Positions 23,911 to 32,627 of a stretch of 64,000 nt of DNA are shown here, in pieces. The DNA is taken from NCBI RefSeq assembly GCF_004000905.1, contig NZ_BIMD01000010.1:1-64000 (forward strand). The letters run 5' to 3'. Source of the DNA: Paenibacillus humicus NBRC 102415 (lineage in GTDB: Bacteria; Bacillota; Bacilli; Paenibacillales; Paenibacillaceae). The first letter of the stretch is position 1; each line of letters opens with the position of its first letter. Below the pieces are notes generated by a model, which was given only the letters and a program-made list of their open reading frames with translations, was not told where the DNA came from and did no database searches. A program made the position numbers and the translations under genes.

Positions 23911-26325
23911 GTGAAATTCACGGACGGAAATTGGCTGATCCGGGAGGGCTACTCCGTAGAAAGCGCCATGCAGGTTCACGATTGCCGTGCCGAAGACGGC
24001 GTGCTGACGGCATACGCCTCCACGACGCCGCTGGCGGGACGGGGCAGCATGATCAATACCCAGCTGCTGACGATCCGCTTCCACTCCCCGCTGCCGGGAG
24101 TAATCGGGGTCAAGCTGACGCATTTCGAGGGTGCCGTCGACCGCGGGCCGCATTTCGAGCTTCATGGCGGACATATAGCCGGAGCCGGACATGAAGCCGG
24201 AGCCGACACGACAACAGGAGCCGACACGACAACAGGAGCCGACACGACAACAGGAGCCGCTGCCGGGCATGCCTCGATCACAGAGACGGACGCGTATGCG
24301 GAGCTGAGTAGCGGCGGCCTGAGCGTGCGGATCGACAAGGGCGCGCAGTGCTCGGTATCGTTCTTCCGCAGCGGCGAGCGCCTGACCGGCAGCGGCTTCA
24401 AGTCGATGGCCCATGTGACGGGTCCGGCCGGAGAAGCCTATATGCGCGAGGAGCTGGACCTGTCGGTCGGGGAGCTCGTATACGGGCTCGGCGAGCGCTT
24501 CACCGCCTTCGTGAAGAACGGCCAGGCCGTCGACATCTGGAACAAGGATGGAGGCACGAGCTCGGAGCAGGCGTACAAGAACATTCCTTTTTACCTGACC
24601 AGCAAAGGCTACGGTGTGTTCATCAACGATCCGGGCGCGGTCTCGCTGGAGGTCGCCTCGGAAAAGGTGAAGAAGGTGCAGTTCAGCATTCCCGGCGAAT
24701 CGCTGGAATACTTCGTCATCGACGGACCGACGCCCAAGGAGGTGCTCGGCCGCTACACGCACCTGACGGGCAAGCCGGCGCTGCCGCCTGCCTGGACGTT
24801 CGGGCTGTGGCTGTCGACCTCGTTCACGACGGAGTATGACGAGGCGACGGTGAACGCCTTCGTGGACGGCATGGCGGAGCGGGACCTGCCGTTGTCGGTC
24901 TTCCATTTCGACTGCTTCTGGATGAAGGAATTCCACTGGACGGACTTCAAATGGGACGAGAGGGTATTCCCGGATCCGGCCGGCATGCTGGCGCGCCTCA
25001 AGGAGAAGGGACTGAAGATCTGCGTCTGGATCAATCCGTACATCGGACAGCGGTCGCGGCTGTTCGAGGAAGGGCGGCGCAGCGGCTACCTGGTGCGCAA
25101 GCCGAACGGCGACGTCTGGCAGACCAATCTGTGGCAGCCGGGCATGGGGCTGGTCGACTTCACGAATCCGGATGCCTGCGCCTGGTACGCCGGGTACCTC
25201 GACGAGCTGATGGACATGGGCGTGGACAGCTTCAAGACGGACTTCGGCGAGCGCATCCCGACGGATGTCGCCTACCATGACGGCTCCGATCCCGAGGGCA
25301 TGCACAACTACTACACCTTCCTCTACAACAAGGTCGTATTCGAGGCGCTGGAGCGCAAGCTCGGCCGCGGCGGGGCCGCTGTGTTCGCCCGTTCGGCGAC
25401 GGCGGGCGGCCAGCAGTTCCCGGTCCACTGGGGCGGAGACTGCTACGCGGATTACGAGTCGATGGCGGAGAGCCTGCGGGGCGGGCTGTCGCTCGGCCTG
25501 AGCGGCTTCGGCTTCTGGAGCCACGACATCGGCGGCTTCGAGAACACCGCCCCGGCGCATGTGTTCAAGCGCTGGCTGCAGTTCGGCCTGCTCTCCACGC
25601 ATAGCCGCCTGCACGGCAGCACGTCGTACCGGGTGCCTTGGGCTTATGACGAGGAATCCGTCGAAGTGACGCGGACGTTCACCAAGCTGAAAATGAAGCT
25701 GATGCCTTATCTCTACAGCGTTGCCGTCGAGGCGCAGGAGCTGGGCGTGCCCGGCATGCGCGCCATGCTGCTGGAGTTCCCGTACGATCCGGCTGCGGAA
25801 ACGCTGGACCGGCAGTACATGCTGGGCGGCTCGCTGCTGGTCGCGCCGGTATTCTCGGAGTCCGGCGACGTCAGCTATTACGTGCCTGAAGGCCGCTGGA
25901 CCTCGCTGCTCACCGGCGAAGCCGTCGAGGGCGGACGCTGGCGCAAGGAGCGCCACGGCTACCTCAGCCTGCCGCTGCTCGTGCGGCCGAACACGCTGCT
26001 CGCGCTCGGCGCGGTCGACAGCCGTCCGGACTACGACTACGCCGACGGAGTGGAGCTGGCGCTGTACGCGCTGGAGGACGGCGCGAGCGCGGACGCGGTC
26101 ATATGCGACACATCCGGAGCGGTGCAGCTGAAGGCGCAGGTCAGCCGCTCGGGCGGCCGCCTCGAGCTGCGCGCGAGCGGTGCCGGCAAGCCGCTGCGCC
26201 TCACTTTGCACGGAGGAACCGGCGAGATCGCAGAGGTTGCCGGAGAAGGGGCGCGGCTTGATGATGGAGCCGTCGTCCTGGACGGCTTCGCTGGAGAAGC
26301 GTCAGCCGTCATCATCTTGCGCTAA
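23911..26325 (+). CDS. GH31 alpha-xylosidase (YicI-like)
   Basis: 804 residues that match the YicI group. Nucleophile D444 in SFKTDFGERIP and acid/base D510 in HWGGDCYADYESM correspond to E. coli YicI D416 and D482 (constant offset of 28). The preceding ARSATAGGQQFP and the following WSHDIGGFE segments are typical of xylosidases rather than maltose-type glucosidases. The family releases alpha-xylosyl residues from xyloglucan oligosaccharides, in the cytoplasm here since no signal peptide is present. GTG 23911 follows AAAGGATGGATGCGAA. The extra length compared with YicI (772) comes largely from a repeat insertion near residues 95-115. Confidence 0.92.
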   Translation: MKFTDGNWLIREGYSVESAMQVHDCRAEDGVLTAYASTTPLAGRGSMINTQLLTIRFHSPLPGVIGVKLTHFEGAVDRGPHFELHGGHIAGAGHEAGADTTTGADTTTGADTTTGAAAGHASITETDAYAELSSGGLSVRIDKGAQCSVSFFRSGERLTGSGFKSMAHVTGPAGEAYMREELDLSVGELVYGLGERFTAFVKNGQAVDIWNKDGGTSSEQAYKNIPFYLTSKGYGVFINDPGAVSLEVASEKVKKVQFSIPGESLEYFVIDGPTPKEVLGRYTHLTGKPALPPAWTFGLWLSTSFTTEYDEATVNAFVDGMAERDLPLSVFHFDCFWMKEFHWTDFKWDERVFPDPAGMLARLKEKGLKICVWINPYIGQRSRLFEEGRRSGYLVRKPNGDVWQTNLWQPGMGLVDFTNPDACAWYAGYLDELMDMGVDSFKTDFGERIPTDVAYHDGSDPEGMHNYYTFLYNKVVFEALERKLGRGGAAVFARSATAGGQQFPVHWGGDCYADYESMAESLRGGLSLGLSGFGFWSHDIGGFENTAPAHVFKRWLQFGLLSTHSRLHGSTSYRVPWAYDEESVEVTRTFTKLKMKLMPYLYSVAVEAQELGVPGMRAMLLEFPYDPAAETLDRQYMLGGSLLVAPVFSESGDVSYYVPEGRWTSLLTGEAVEGGRWRKERHGYLSLPLLVRPNTLLALGAVDSRPDYDYADGVELALYALEDGASADAVICDTSGAVQLKAQVSRSGGRLELRASGAGKPLRLTLHGGTGEIAEVAGEGARLDDGAVVLDGFAGEASAVIILR
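24201..24254. repeat. Three perfect 18-bp repeats within the GH31 gene
   Basis: Unit AGCCGACACGACAACAGG three times without mismatch, in frame, coding for the hexapeptide G-A-D-T-T-T three times, within the N-terminal beta-sandwich. Copy number could vary by slippage without breaking the frame. Confidence 0.9.
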
Positions 26326-26413
26326 CCATTCCATCGTGACCGGAAGAACTTTTCAGCTCCCCACGATCAGGAGTCGGAAGCCTGAGTTCATCTGACCTGT
26401 CTCCGAATGGGAA

Positions 26414-26453
26414 AAAGGCCCTTTAAGCGCAGAAGCACACTTAAAGGGCCTTT
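26414..26453. terminator. Bidirectional terminator between GH31 and siderophore SBP genes
   Basis: AAAGGCCCTTTAAG (26414-26427) pairs with CTTAAAGGGCCTTT (26440-26453), with A and T tracts on both sides. Confidence 0.88.
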
Positions 26454-26456
26454 CGT

Positions 26457-27371
26457 TTATTCCGCGAACAGCTTTGCGGCGTCGTCCAGCGCCATTTTAT
26501 GGCCGAGCGAGGAGTAGTCGAGCCATTTTTGCCCGTCGAGCACATAGACATGCTTGTTCTGAACGGCCTTCAGGCTCTTCCAGAGCGGATTGCTCTCGAG
26601 CAGCCCATAGTTTTTCTTGGCTTCGCTGCCTTTGCTGACGATGACCAGAATCGCGTCCGCATCGAAGTCGGGAAGCACTTCCTGGGAGATGACCTCGTAG
26701 GCTTTGTCGATCTTCTCGACGCCGTCAGCGGGCTGCAAGCCGAGATCGTCATAGAGCAGCGGGCCGACAGGACGTTTCATGCCCATTACGCGCAGCTCCT
26801 TGGCGGTCATCCGTACAGCCATGACCTTGGCATCGGCGCCGAGCCTGCTCTTGATCAGCGCGCCGACTTCGTCCTTCTGTTTGTCGTAATCAAGGATGAA
26901 GTCTTCCGCCTGCTGCTGGCGGCCGACATGGCCGGCAAGCTCCCTCAAATGATCCTTCCAGGTTCCTTTATCGGGATTGATGCTTACCGTGGGAGCGATC
27001 TGCTCGAACTTGGCGAGATCCGGACCGGAGTAGGTCTCGTCGATGAAGATCGAATCCGGCTTCAGCGCCAGCACGGCTTCCATATCGGGCTCGGTCACGA
27101 CGCCGAGCTTCTGCACGCCTTCGAGCCGGTCCTTCACATGGGGCAGGAAGTCCTTGACGTCTCCGCCGACGACGGAGCCGGCCGGAGTGAGTCCGAGCGC
27201 GAGTAGATTGTTGGTGATGTGGATGGACATCGAGGCTATGCGGCCGGCTGCCGCCGGAGAAGCGGATGGAGATGGAGAGGATGCAGGCTCGTTTGCAGCA
27301 TTTTGTCCGCAAGCGGTCAGCAGGATGAAGGCAAGCAGCAGAGAGAGAAAGGGAACGGCTTTTTTGAGCAT
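26457..27371 (-). CDS. Iron-siderophore ABC transporter substrate-binding lipoprotein
   Basis: 304 residues. Lipoprotein signal peptide with lipobox LLTAC, then a Ser/Pro-rich spacer and a FhuD/FeuA-type bilobal fold with a single long linker helix (ASMSIHITNNLLALGLTPAG ... VVGGDVKDFLPHVKDRL). ATG 27371 with GGAGGTTTGACAACGACC upstream; a TTG twelve bases before it is an alternative. It captures a ferric siderophore outside the membrane and delivers it to the two permeases encoded just upstream. Third gene of the operon; no ATPase follows. Confidence 0.9.
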   Translation of the reverse strand: MLKKAVPFLSLLLAFILLTACGQNAANEPASSPSPSASPAAAGRIASMSIHITNNLLALGLTPAGSVVGGDVKDFLPHVKDRLEGVQKLGVVTEPDMEAVLALKPDSIFIDETYSGPDLAKFEQIAPTVSINPDKGTWKDHLRELAGHVGRQQQAEDFILDYDKQKDEVGALIKSRLGADAKVMAVRMTAKELRVMGMKRPVGPLLYDDLGLQPADGVEKIDKAYEVISQEVLPDFDADAILVIVSKGSEAKKNYGLLESNPLWKSLKAVQNKHVYVLDGQKWLDYSSLGHKMALDDAAKLFAE

Positions 27372-27394
27372 GGTCGTTGTCAAACCTCCGAAAG

Positions 27395-28414
27395 TCACTT
27401 TTTGGGACGGAACAAAAGATAAAGGAAATAGGGGCCGCCGAGAGCGGCGGCGACGACTCCTGCCGGCACGGGGCTGGGCTGGAACAGCGAACGGCCGATC
27501 GTGTCCGCGCAGACCAGAATCACCAGGCCGACAAGGGCGGTCAGCGGCAGGAAATGCCGGTGCCGCGGCCCCGCCAGCTGCCTGGCGATATGGGGGGCGG
27601 CAAGGCCGATGAAGCCGATGCCGCCGGCCATCGCGGCGCTGGCGCAGGAGAGGGCTACCGCCGCAGCGAGCAGCAGCAGCCGGCTGCGGCCTACCCGGCT
27701 GCCGAGCCCCTTGGCCAGATCGTCCCCGAACGAGAAGGAATCGAGCGTCCGGGAGGCCATATAGATGCAGGGCACGAGCACGGCGATCCAAGGGAGCAGC
27801 GTCCAGACGTGGATCCAGTCCCTTCCCCAGACGCTTCCCGCGAGCCAGCGCGCCGTGAACGCGTAGGTGTCGGGGTCCAGGCGGAGCGAGAGGAACAGCG
27901 TCATCGCGCTCAGTCCGGCTTCAATGGAGATGCCGGTGAGAATGAGCTGGATCGGCAGCAGTCCGCGGCCGCGCTCATAGGACAGCAGGAAGACGAGGAC
28001 GGCTGCGGCGGTGCCCCCGATGAAGGCGAATGCCGGGATCAGGAGCGAGACCGGCCCGTCCATCGTCCGGAAAAAAGAAACGAAGACGATCAGTCCGAGC
28101 GCGGCTCCGGCATTGATGCCGAGCAGGCCCGGATCGGCGAGCGAGTTGCGCGACGCTCCCTGGAACACGGCGCCGGCGACGCCAAGGCCGATGCCGGCCA
28201 GCATCGTGACGAGAATCCGGGGCAGCCGGTACTGGAACAGGATCAGCGATTCCTCCGCGGTCCCGCCGCCGGCGAGCGTTCTCCATACGGCTGCGGGACT
28301 CAGCGATATCGTTCCTGTGTTGAGGCTGACGGCAACGGCGACGGCCGCCAGAGCCAGCAGGCCGAGGCCTGACAGCAGCGCCCGCCGGGAGCGGCGGTCC
28401 GCAGGAAGCCCCAT
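27395..28414 (-). CDS. Siderophore ABC transporter permease, FecCD family (FeuC-like)
   Basis: 339 residues, about nine to ten transmembrane helices. FecCD landmarks: RLPRILVTMLAGIGLGVAGA, FQGASRNSLADPGLLGINAG near the N-terminus and IGFIGLAAPHIARQL (coupling helix to the ATPase) near the C-terminus. ATG 28414 immediately follows the TAA of the upstream permease. Forms a heterodimer with its neighbour. Confidence 0.93.
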   Translation of the reverse strand: MGLPADRRSRRALLSGLGLLALAAVAVAVSLNTGTISLSPAAVWRTLAGGGTAEESLILFQYRLPRILVTMLAGIGLGVAGAVFQGASRNSLADPGLLGINAGAALGLIVFVSFFRTMDGPVSLLIPAFAFIGGTAAAVLVFLLSYERGRGLLPIQLILTGISIEAGLSAMTLFLSLRLDPDTYAFTARWLAGSVWGRDWIHVWTLLPWIAVLVPCIYMASRTLDSFSFGDDLAKGLGSRVGRSRLLLLAAAVALSCASAAMAGGIGFIGLAAPHIARQLAGPRHRHFLPLTALVGLVILVCADTIGRSLFQPSPVPAGVVAAALGGPYFLYLLFRPKK

Positions 28415-29419
28415 TTACAGCTCCCTCCTTTCCTTGCGGGACAGATAGAGGAAGAAGGGGACGCCGACCATCGCGACCATCGCCCCGATGGCGAATTCCC
28501 GCGGAGGCTGCACCATGCGGGAGGCGAAGTCGGCCCATGTCAGCAGAATCGCGCCCAGCAAGGCGGAGAAGGGCAGAATGAGCCGGTAGTCGACGCCGAT
28601 GAGGCGCCGGGCGATATGCGGAACGACAAGGCCGACAAAGCTGATGGAGCCTGCCGCCGATACGGAAGAGCCGGCCAGCAGAACGACTGCCGCCATGGCC
28701 AGCACGCGGATTCTTCCGGTCCGCAAGCCCAGATTGACGGCCGCTTCCTCGCCAAGGGACATGAAGGTGATTCCCCGTCCAAGCGTGAAGCTCCAGACGA
28801 GAGCGGCGAGAATGACAGGGGCGAGCCACTGCAGCTGTTCCCAGCGGATGCCCGCCACCCCGCCGGCGTACCAGAAGGCCAGATCCTGGCTGAGCTGATA
28901 ATGGATCGCCATCCCGGTGCTCAGGCTGTGGATCATGGCGGACAGGACCGCCCCGGCCACGGTCAGCTGCAGCGAGGCCATGCCTTTGCGCGCCAGCGAT
29001 GCCAGCATCACGATGATGAAGGTCGCCGCCGCCGCGCCGGCGAAGGACAGGCCCATCAGCGTGCTGTAGCTCAGCATGGGCCGCCAGGCGAAGCTGAGTA
29101 CGACGGCCAGCGAGGCTCCCGCATTGATGCCCAGGATGCCGGTGTCGGCGAGCGGATTGCGGGTGACGCCCTGCATGAGCGCGCCGGCGGCAGCCAGCGC
29201 GCTGCCGACGAGCATGGCGCCGAGAACGCGGGGCAGCCGCAGGCCGTGAATGATCTGATGGGAGGTCGAGGACGGATCGTACCGGAAGACGGCATCGATC
29301 GCGACCCCGGCCGTGATCGACTTGGCGCCGTAGGACACGGCCGCGATCGCCGTAACGAGCAGTCCGGCTGCGGCAGCCGCGAACCATAGGACCACGGTCA
29401 GCTTGCGTCGGAATTTCAT
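28415..29419 (-). CDS. Siderophore ABC transporter permease, FecCD family (FeuB-like)
   Basis: 334 residues from ATG 29419. Landmarks LRLPRVLGAMLVGSALAAAG, MQGVTRNPLADTGILGINAG and ISFVGLVVPHIARRLIG are conserved. The start is uncertain: AAGGAGG lies 17 bases before this ATG, and TTG codons at about 29434 and 29452 are alternatives. First structural gene of a permease-permease-SBP operon directly after a Fur box. It is paralogous to the FeuC-like partner. Confidence 0.9.
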   Translation of the reverse strand: MKFRRKLTVVLWFAAAAAGLLVTAIAAVSYGAKSITAGVAIDAVFRYDPSSTSHQIIHGLRLPRVLGAMLVGSALAAAGALMQGVTRNPLADTGILGINAGASLAVVLSFAWRPMLSYSTLMGLSFAGAAAATFIIVMLASLARKGMASLQLTVAGAVLSAMIHSLSTGMAIHYQLSQDLAFWYAGGVAGIRWEQLQWLAPVILAALVWSFTLGRGITFMSLGEEAAVNLGLRTGRIRVLAMAAVVLLAGSSVSAAGSISFVGLVVPHIARRLIGVDYRLILPFSALLGAILLTWADFASRMVQPPREFAIGAMVAMVGVPFFLYLSRKERREL

Positions 29420-29452
29420 GGGAGCGGGGAGCAAAGCCTCCTTCAGATGCAA

Positions 29453-29476
29453 TTGATATCGAGAATCATTATCATC
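29453..29476 (-). promoter_or_regulatory. Fur box for the siderophore operon
   Basis: ATGATAATGATTCTCGATATCAAT on the minus strand contains the Fur core TGATAATGATTCTC and overlaps the predicted start region of the first permease gene. The 29477-29550 gap up to the regulator gene should contain the promoter, but I see no consensus pair; activation by the adjacent regulator is plausible. Confidence 0.8.
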
Positions 29477-29550
29477 GATGGACTATGCCCAGTATACCAA
29501 TTCCGGGAGCGGTGTACATGACACAAATTCAGGCATAAAATGGACTTTTT

Positions 29551-31194
29551 TTAGAAATGGGTTTTGCAGGAGCCGAGCCGCGGCAGCAGCGAGGCTAATT
29601 CCTCCAGCTGCCGGACAATCATGGAGGGGGCATACAGAATCCACATGCCCCAGTCCAAAAAAGCAAAACGGCCGGAGCGGATGGCGGGATGGGATACCCA
29701 GAACGGATTGGCGGCGATATGCTCCTCGAGCTCGATCCGGTCCTGAGGCGATTCGGTGAATAGAAACAGGAAATCGGCTTCGTAGCGGCGGATTTCGTCG
29801 GGTGTGATCGAAGTCCAGTTGTGGCCGGTACCCGGCGGATGAAGCCGCAGCTGTTCCTGGACCCGGTCCGGCGCGGCCAGCTCCAGCGAGCGGTAGAAGG
29901 CATGCCCGATATTGCGGGAGCCGTATATACGCAGCTCATGACGCCGGGCCGCGCACAGCGCTGTCGTCCCGCTGCCGATGATCTCCCTGGCTGCCCTGCG
30001 GGCCGCTTGCGCCGCCGCGTCATGGGCGTCGTGCCAGGCTTGCGCCGCCGGCTCCCGGCCGACGAGCGCCGAGATGTCCTGCAGGTGGCGGTAGATGTCG
30101 CGGCTGGCCCAGGGGATGCAGGCGATCGGGGCGATGTCGCCCAGATGCTCCCTCGCCTTCGGAAGCACGTTGTCCTTGCAGAGGATGAGATCCGGATCCA
30201 GGCGCAGGAAATCCTCCCGTTCAGCCTCCCACGGGTCGACGGCATGATCCGGCAGCCGGAGCGGCGCGATCCCCCGGGGCATGTGCCGGTGCAGCTGCCC
30301 GGCGCACGGAACGACGCCAAGCGTATATAGATGGTCGGTATACGGAGCGGACAACGAGACGATCCGCTCCGCCTTGCGGCGGGCGAACGCCTTGGGCGGA
30401 CTGCCGGCCGTCGCCTTGAAGCGGCGGCTGAAGTAGAACTCGTCGGCATAGCCGATGTCGGCCGCGATTTCCCTGACCGACATTTCGCCTTCCATTATAA
30501 GCTCCTTCGCTTTGTTCATCCGCAGATGGGTCAGATAGGCGACAGGGGTCTTGCCCATCAGCTGCTTGAACACCTGCGAGTAGTAGGCGGGATGGAGGCC
30601 GGCCATGCCGGCCAGATCCTCCATGCGGACCGTCTCGCGGTAGCTGGCCCGCATATAGTCCGCCGTCTGGAGCAGGCGGGCTTCGAGGGCGTTCCGGGCC
30701 GCCGGCTTGGCGCCTTCGAGCAGAATGGCCAGCAGATCGTGCATGTGCTGCTGCGCCGCGTACCGTTCCCGTCCGCGCGCCTGTGCCCCCTTGGCCGCCA
30801 GCAGGAGCATGAGCCGGCGGATGCGGGCGGGAGCGAGCTGCAGCGGACCTTGCAGAGGGAAGCCGGTCTGGCGGACGAAGGAACGGCTGTCGCCGTTTTT
30901 GCCGCTCAGGAGGAACAGGTCGAAGGCGATCCATACCATCTCAGGCGGGGGATCGGCCTGCAGCCGCAGCTTCAACACCGTGCCGGGGGCGTACAGGAAC
31001 AGCGAGTCGTCGCGCAGGGCGGTTGTGACGCCTGCCGCCTGCAGCTCTCCCTCGCCCTTGCGCACGTACAGGAGGATGAAATGCGACACCGGCCTGATTC
31101 CATCCGCCCAGTCGGGCGGGACCGGGGAGGCGCACGCCTCCTCGATTTCAAACAAAGCCCCCTTGAGGAAGCTTTTGCTCAGGGCTGCGAACAT
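29551..31194 (-). CDS. AraC regulator fused to a siderophore-binding-protein domain (Btr-like)
   Basis: 547 residues. N-terminal sensor domain, AraC double helix-turn-helix (RMEDLAGMAGLHPAYYSQVF ... SVREIAADIGYADEFYFSRR; about residues 175-275), then a FhuD/TroA-like domain (about 285-547; ERIVSLSAPYTDHLYTLGV). B. subtilis Btr has the same order and activates feuABC when its binding domain holds the ferric siderophore. ATG 31194 was chosen because AAGGAG precedes it at ten bases; the longer frame reads through a tandem repeat. It is upstream of, and in the same direction as, the permease operon, so it is a likely activator of it. Confidence 0.88.
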   Translation of the reverse strand: MFAALSKSFLKGALFEIEEACASPVPPDWADGIRPVSHFILLYVRKGEGELQAAGVTTALRDDSLFLYAPGTVLKLRLQADPPPEMVWIAFDLFLLSGKNGDSRSFVRQTGFPLQGPLQLAPARIRRLMLLLAAKGAQARGRERYAAQQHMHDLLAILLEGAKPAARNALEARLLQTADYMRASYRETVRMEDLAGMAGLHPAYYSQVFKQLMGKTPVAYLTHLRMNKAKELIMEGEMSVREIAADIGYADEFYFSRRFKATAGSPPKAFARRKAERIVSLSAPYTDHLYTLGVVPCAGQLHRHMPRGIAPLRLPDHAVDPWEAEREDFLRLDPDLILCKDNVLPKAREHLGDIAPIACIPWASRDIYRHLQDISALVGREPAAQAWHDAHDAAAQAARRAAREIIGSGTTALCAARRHELRIYGSRNIGHAFYRSLELAAPDRVQEQLRLHPPGTGHNWTSITPDEIRRYEADFLFLFTESPQDRIELEEHIAANPFWVSHPAIRSGRFAFLDWGMWILYAPSMIVRQLEELASLLPRLGSCKTHF

Positions 31195-31220
31195 GTCGGA
31201 CCGGCTCCTTTCCATGCGCG

Positions 31221-31370
31221 TGGATGCTTGTTGATGCTTGCGGATGCTTATGGGTGCTTGTTGATGCATGTTGATGCATGCGGATGGTTGTTGATGCTTG
31301 TTAATGCTTGTTGGGGCGTATGGATGCTTGTTGATACAGGCGGATTCTTGTTGATGCTTGCGGATGCTGC
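31221..31370. repeat. Fifteen tandem 10-bp units (TTGATGCTTG consensus)
   Basis: Fifteen contiguous decamers of consensus (T/C)(T/G)GATGCTTG in exact 10-bp register, 27-176 bp upstream of the Btr-like gene start. Variant units include CGGATGCTTA and TTGATACAGG. It lies in the promoter/5' UTR of the regulator. Confidence 0.9.
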
Positions 31371-31623
31371 GAGGGCCATGCATCAGCCGGTAGCCGCCAT
31401 AAATGCCTACAGCTTATCACATGTCCCGGGAGCGAGCCAAAGGAAGAAGGCTGGGAAGAGCGGGAATGCGCTTTCAGAAATCTCTAATTTTGACCTGATT
31501 TTCGCTCCGATCCCTCCGGTAGGAAGGCCCGGGTGAATGCGTTACCATGAATGGCATAGGGAAACAAGCAAGCGCGGAGATGCCCGGGAGCAGCTGCCGG
31601 AACGCCGCGGAAGGAAAGGAAGG

Positions 31624-32613
31624 ATGGAGCTTGTGAAAGCGCTGACAGAAAAACATCCGGCCGCCGGTCCGGATGGAGCCGCATTAGCCGCAAGCTCGGG
31701 CCCGGCCCGGTTCTGGAAAGTAATGAAGTCCCAGAAGTACTTGTATTTCATGTCGATGCCGTTCGTGATCTGGGTGTTCGTGTTCAGCTACATGCCCCTC
31801 TGGGGTTGGACGATGGCGTTCCAGGATTTCAAGGCCGGCAAGACGTTCGGCGAGCAGAAATGGGTCGGCTTCAAGCATTTCCAGGAGCTGTTCACCGACG
31901 AGCGGTTCTATCTCGTGCTGCGCAACACCTTGGCGATGAGCCTCATGGGCCTGATCGTAGGCTTCGTCGTCCCGATTCTGTTCGCGGTGCTGCTGAACGA
32001 GGTGAAGGGCCGGCTGTTCAAGCGGACGGTGCAGACGATCTCGTATCTGCCCCACTTCGTCTCCTGGGTCGTCGTAGCCGGCATCGTGACCAAAATGCTG
32101 TCGACCGACAGCGGAGCCGTCAACAACCTGCTCATGTGGCTTCATATCACGGACGAGCCGATCCAGTTCATGGCCAAAGGCAACTGGTTCTGGAGCATCG
32201 TGACCGCCTCCGACCTGTGGAAGGAGCTCGGCTGGAGCGCGATCATCTACCTTGCGGCCATCGCGGGCATCGATCCGGAGCTGTATGAAGCTTCGAGAGT
32301 GGACGGAGCGAACCGGCTGCGGCAGATGTGGCATATTACGCTGCCGGGCATCCGCACGACGATCTCGGTGCTGCTGATCATGAGCATCGGGCATCTCATC
32401 AGCATCGGGTTCGAGAAGCAGTTCCTGCTCGGCAACAATCTGGTCAAGGATTACTCGGAGGTGCTGGACCTGTACGCCCTCAATTACGGGCTCAGCCTGG
32501 CAAGGTTCTCCTTCGGCACCGCGATCGGCATCTTCAACTCCGTCGTGAGCATCTTCCTCCTGTTCCTGGCGAACGGCGTGCTGAAGAAGGTCACGAAGGA
32601 AAGCATCATGTAA
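31624..32613 (+). CDS. Sugar ABC transporter permease (LplB/YteP type)
   Basis: 329 residues with six transmembrane helices and the inner-membrane EAA loop EASRVDGANRLRQMWHITLPGI that docks to the ATPase. The 31624 ATG follows AAGGAAGG closely; GTG 31633 with a better gap is an alternative. First gene of a permease-permease-binding protein operon. No ATPase is encoded nearby, as usual for this CUT1 group, which shares MsmX-type ATPases. Paired with YesM/YesN regulators, the likely cargo is an oligosaccharide from plant polysaccharide. Confidence 0.92.
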   Translation: MELVKALTEKHPAAGPDGAALAASSGPARFWKVMKSQKYLYFMSMPFVIWVFVFSYMPLWGWTMAFQDFKAGKTFGEQKWVGFKHFQELFTDERFYLVLRNTLAMSLMGLIVGFVVPILFAVLLNEVKGRLFKRTVQTISYLPHFVSWVVVAGIVTKMLSTDSGAVNNLLMWLHITDEPIQFMAKGNWFWSIVTASDLWKELGWSAIIYLAAIAGIDPELYEASRVDGANRLRQMWHITLPGIRTTISVLLIMSIGHLISIGFEKQFLLGNNLVKDYSEVLDLYALNYGLSLARFSFGTAIGIFNSVVSIFLLFLANGVLKKVTKESIM

Positions 32614-32627
32614 AGGGGGGACCAACG

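Noticed and set aside
23842-26211. 789-codon frame antisense to the GH31 gene
   Set aside because: Arg/His/Ala-rich shadow composition with no family features; the + strand enzyme is certain.
31221-31370. CRISPR array
   Set aside because: Units are 10 bp without spacers, and no cas genes exist in the window.
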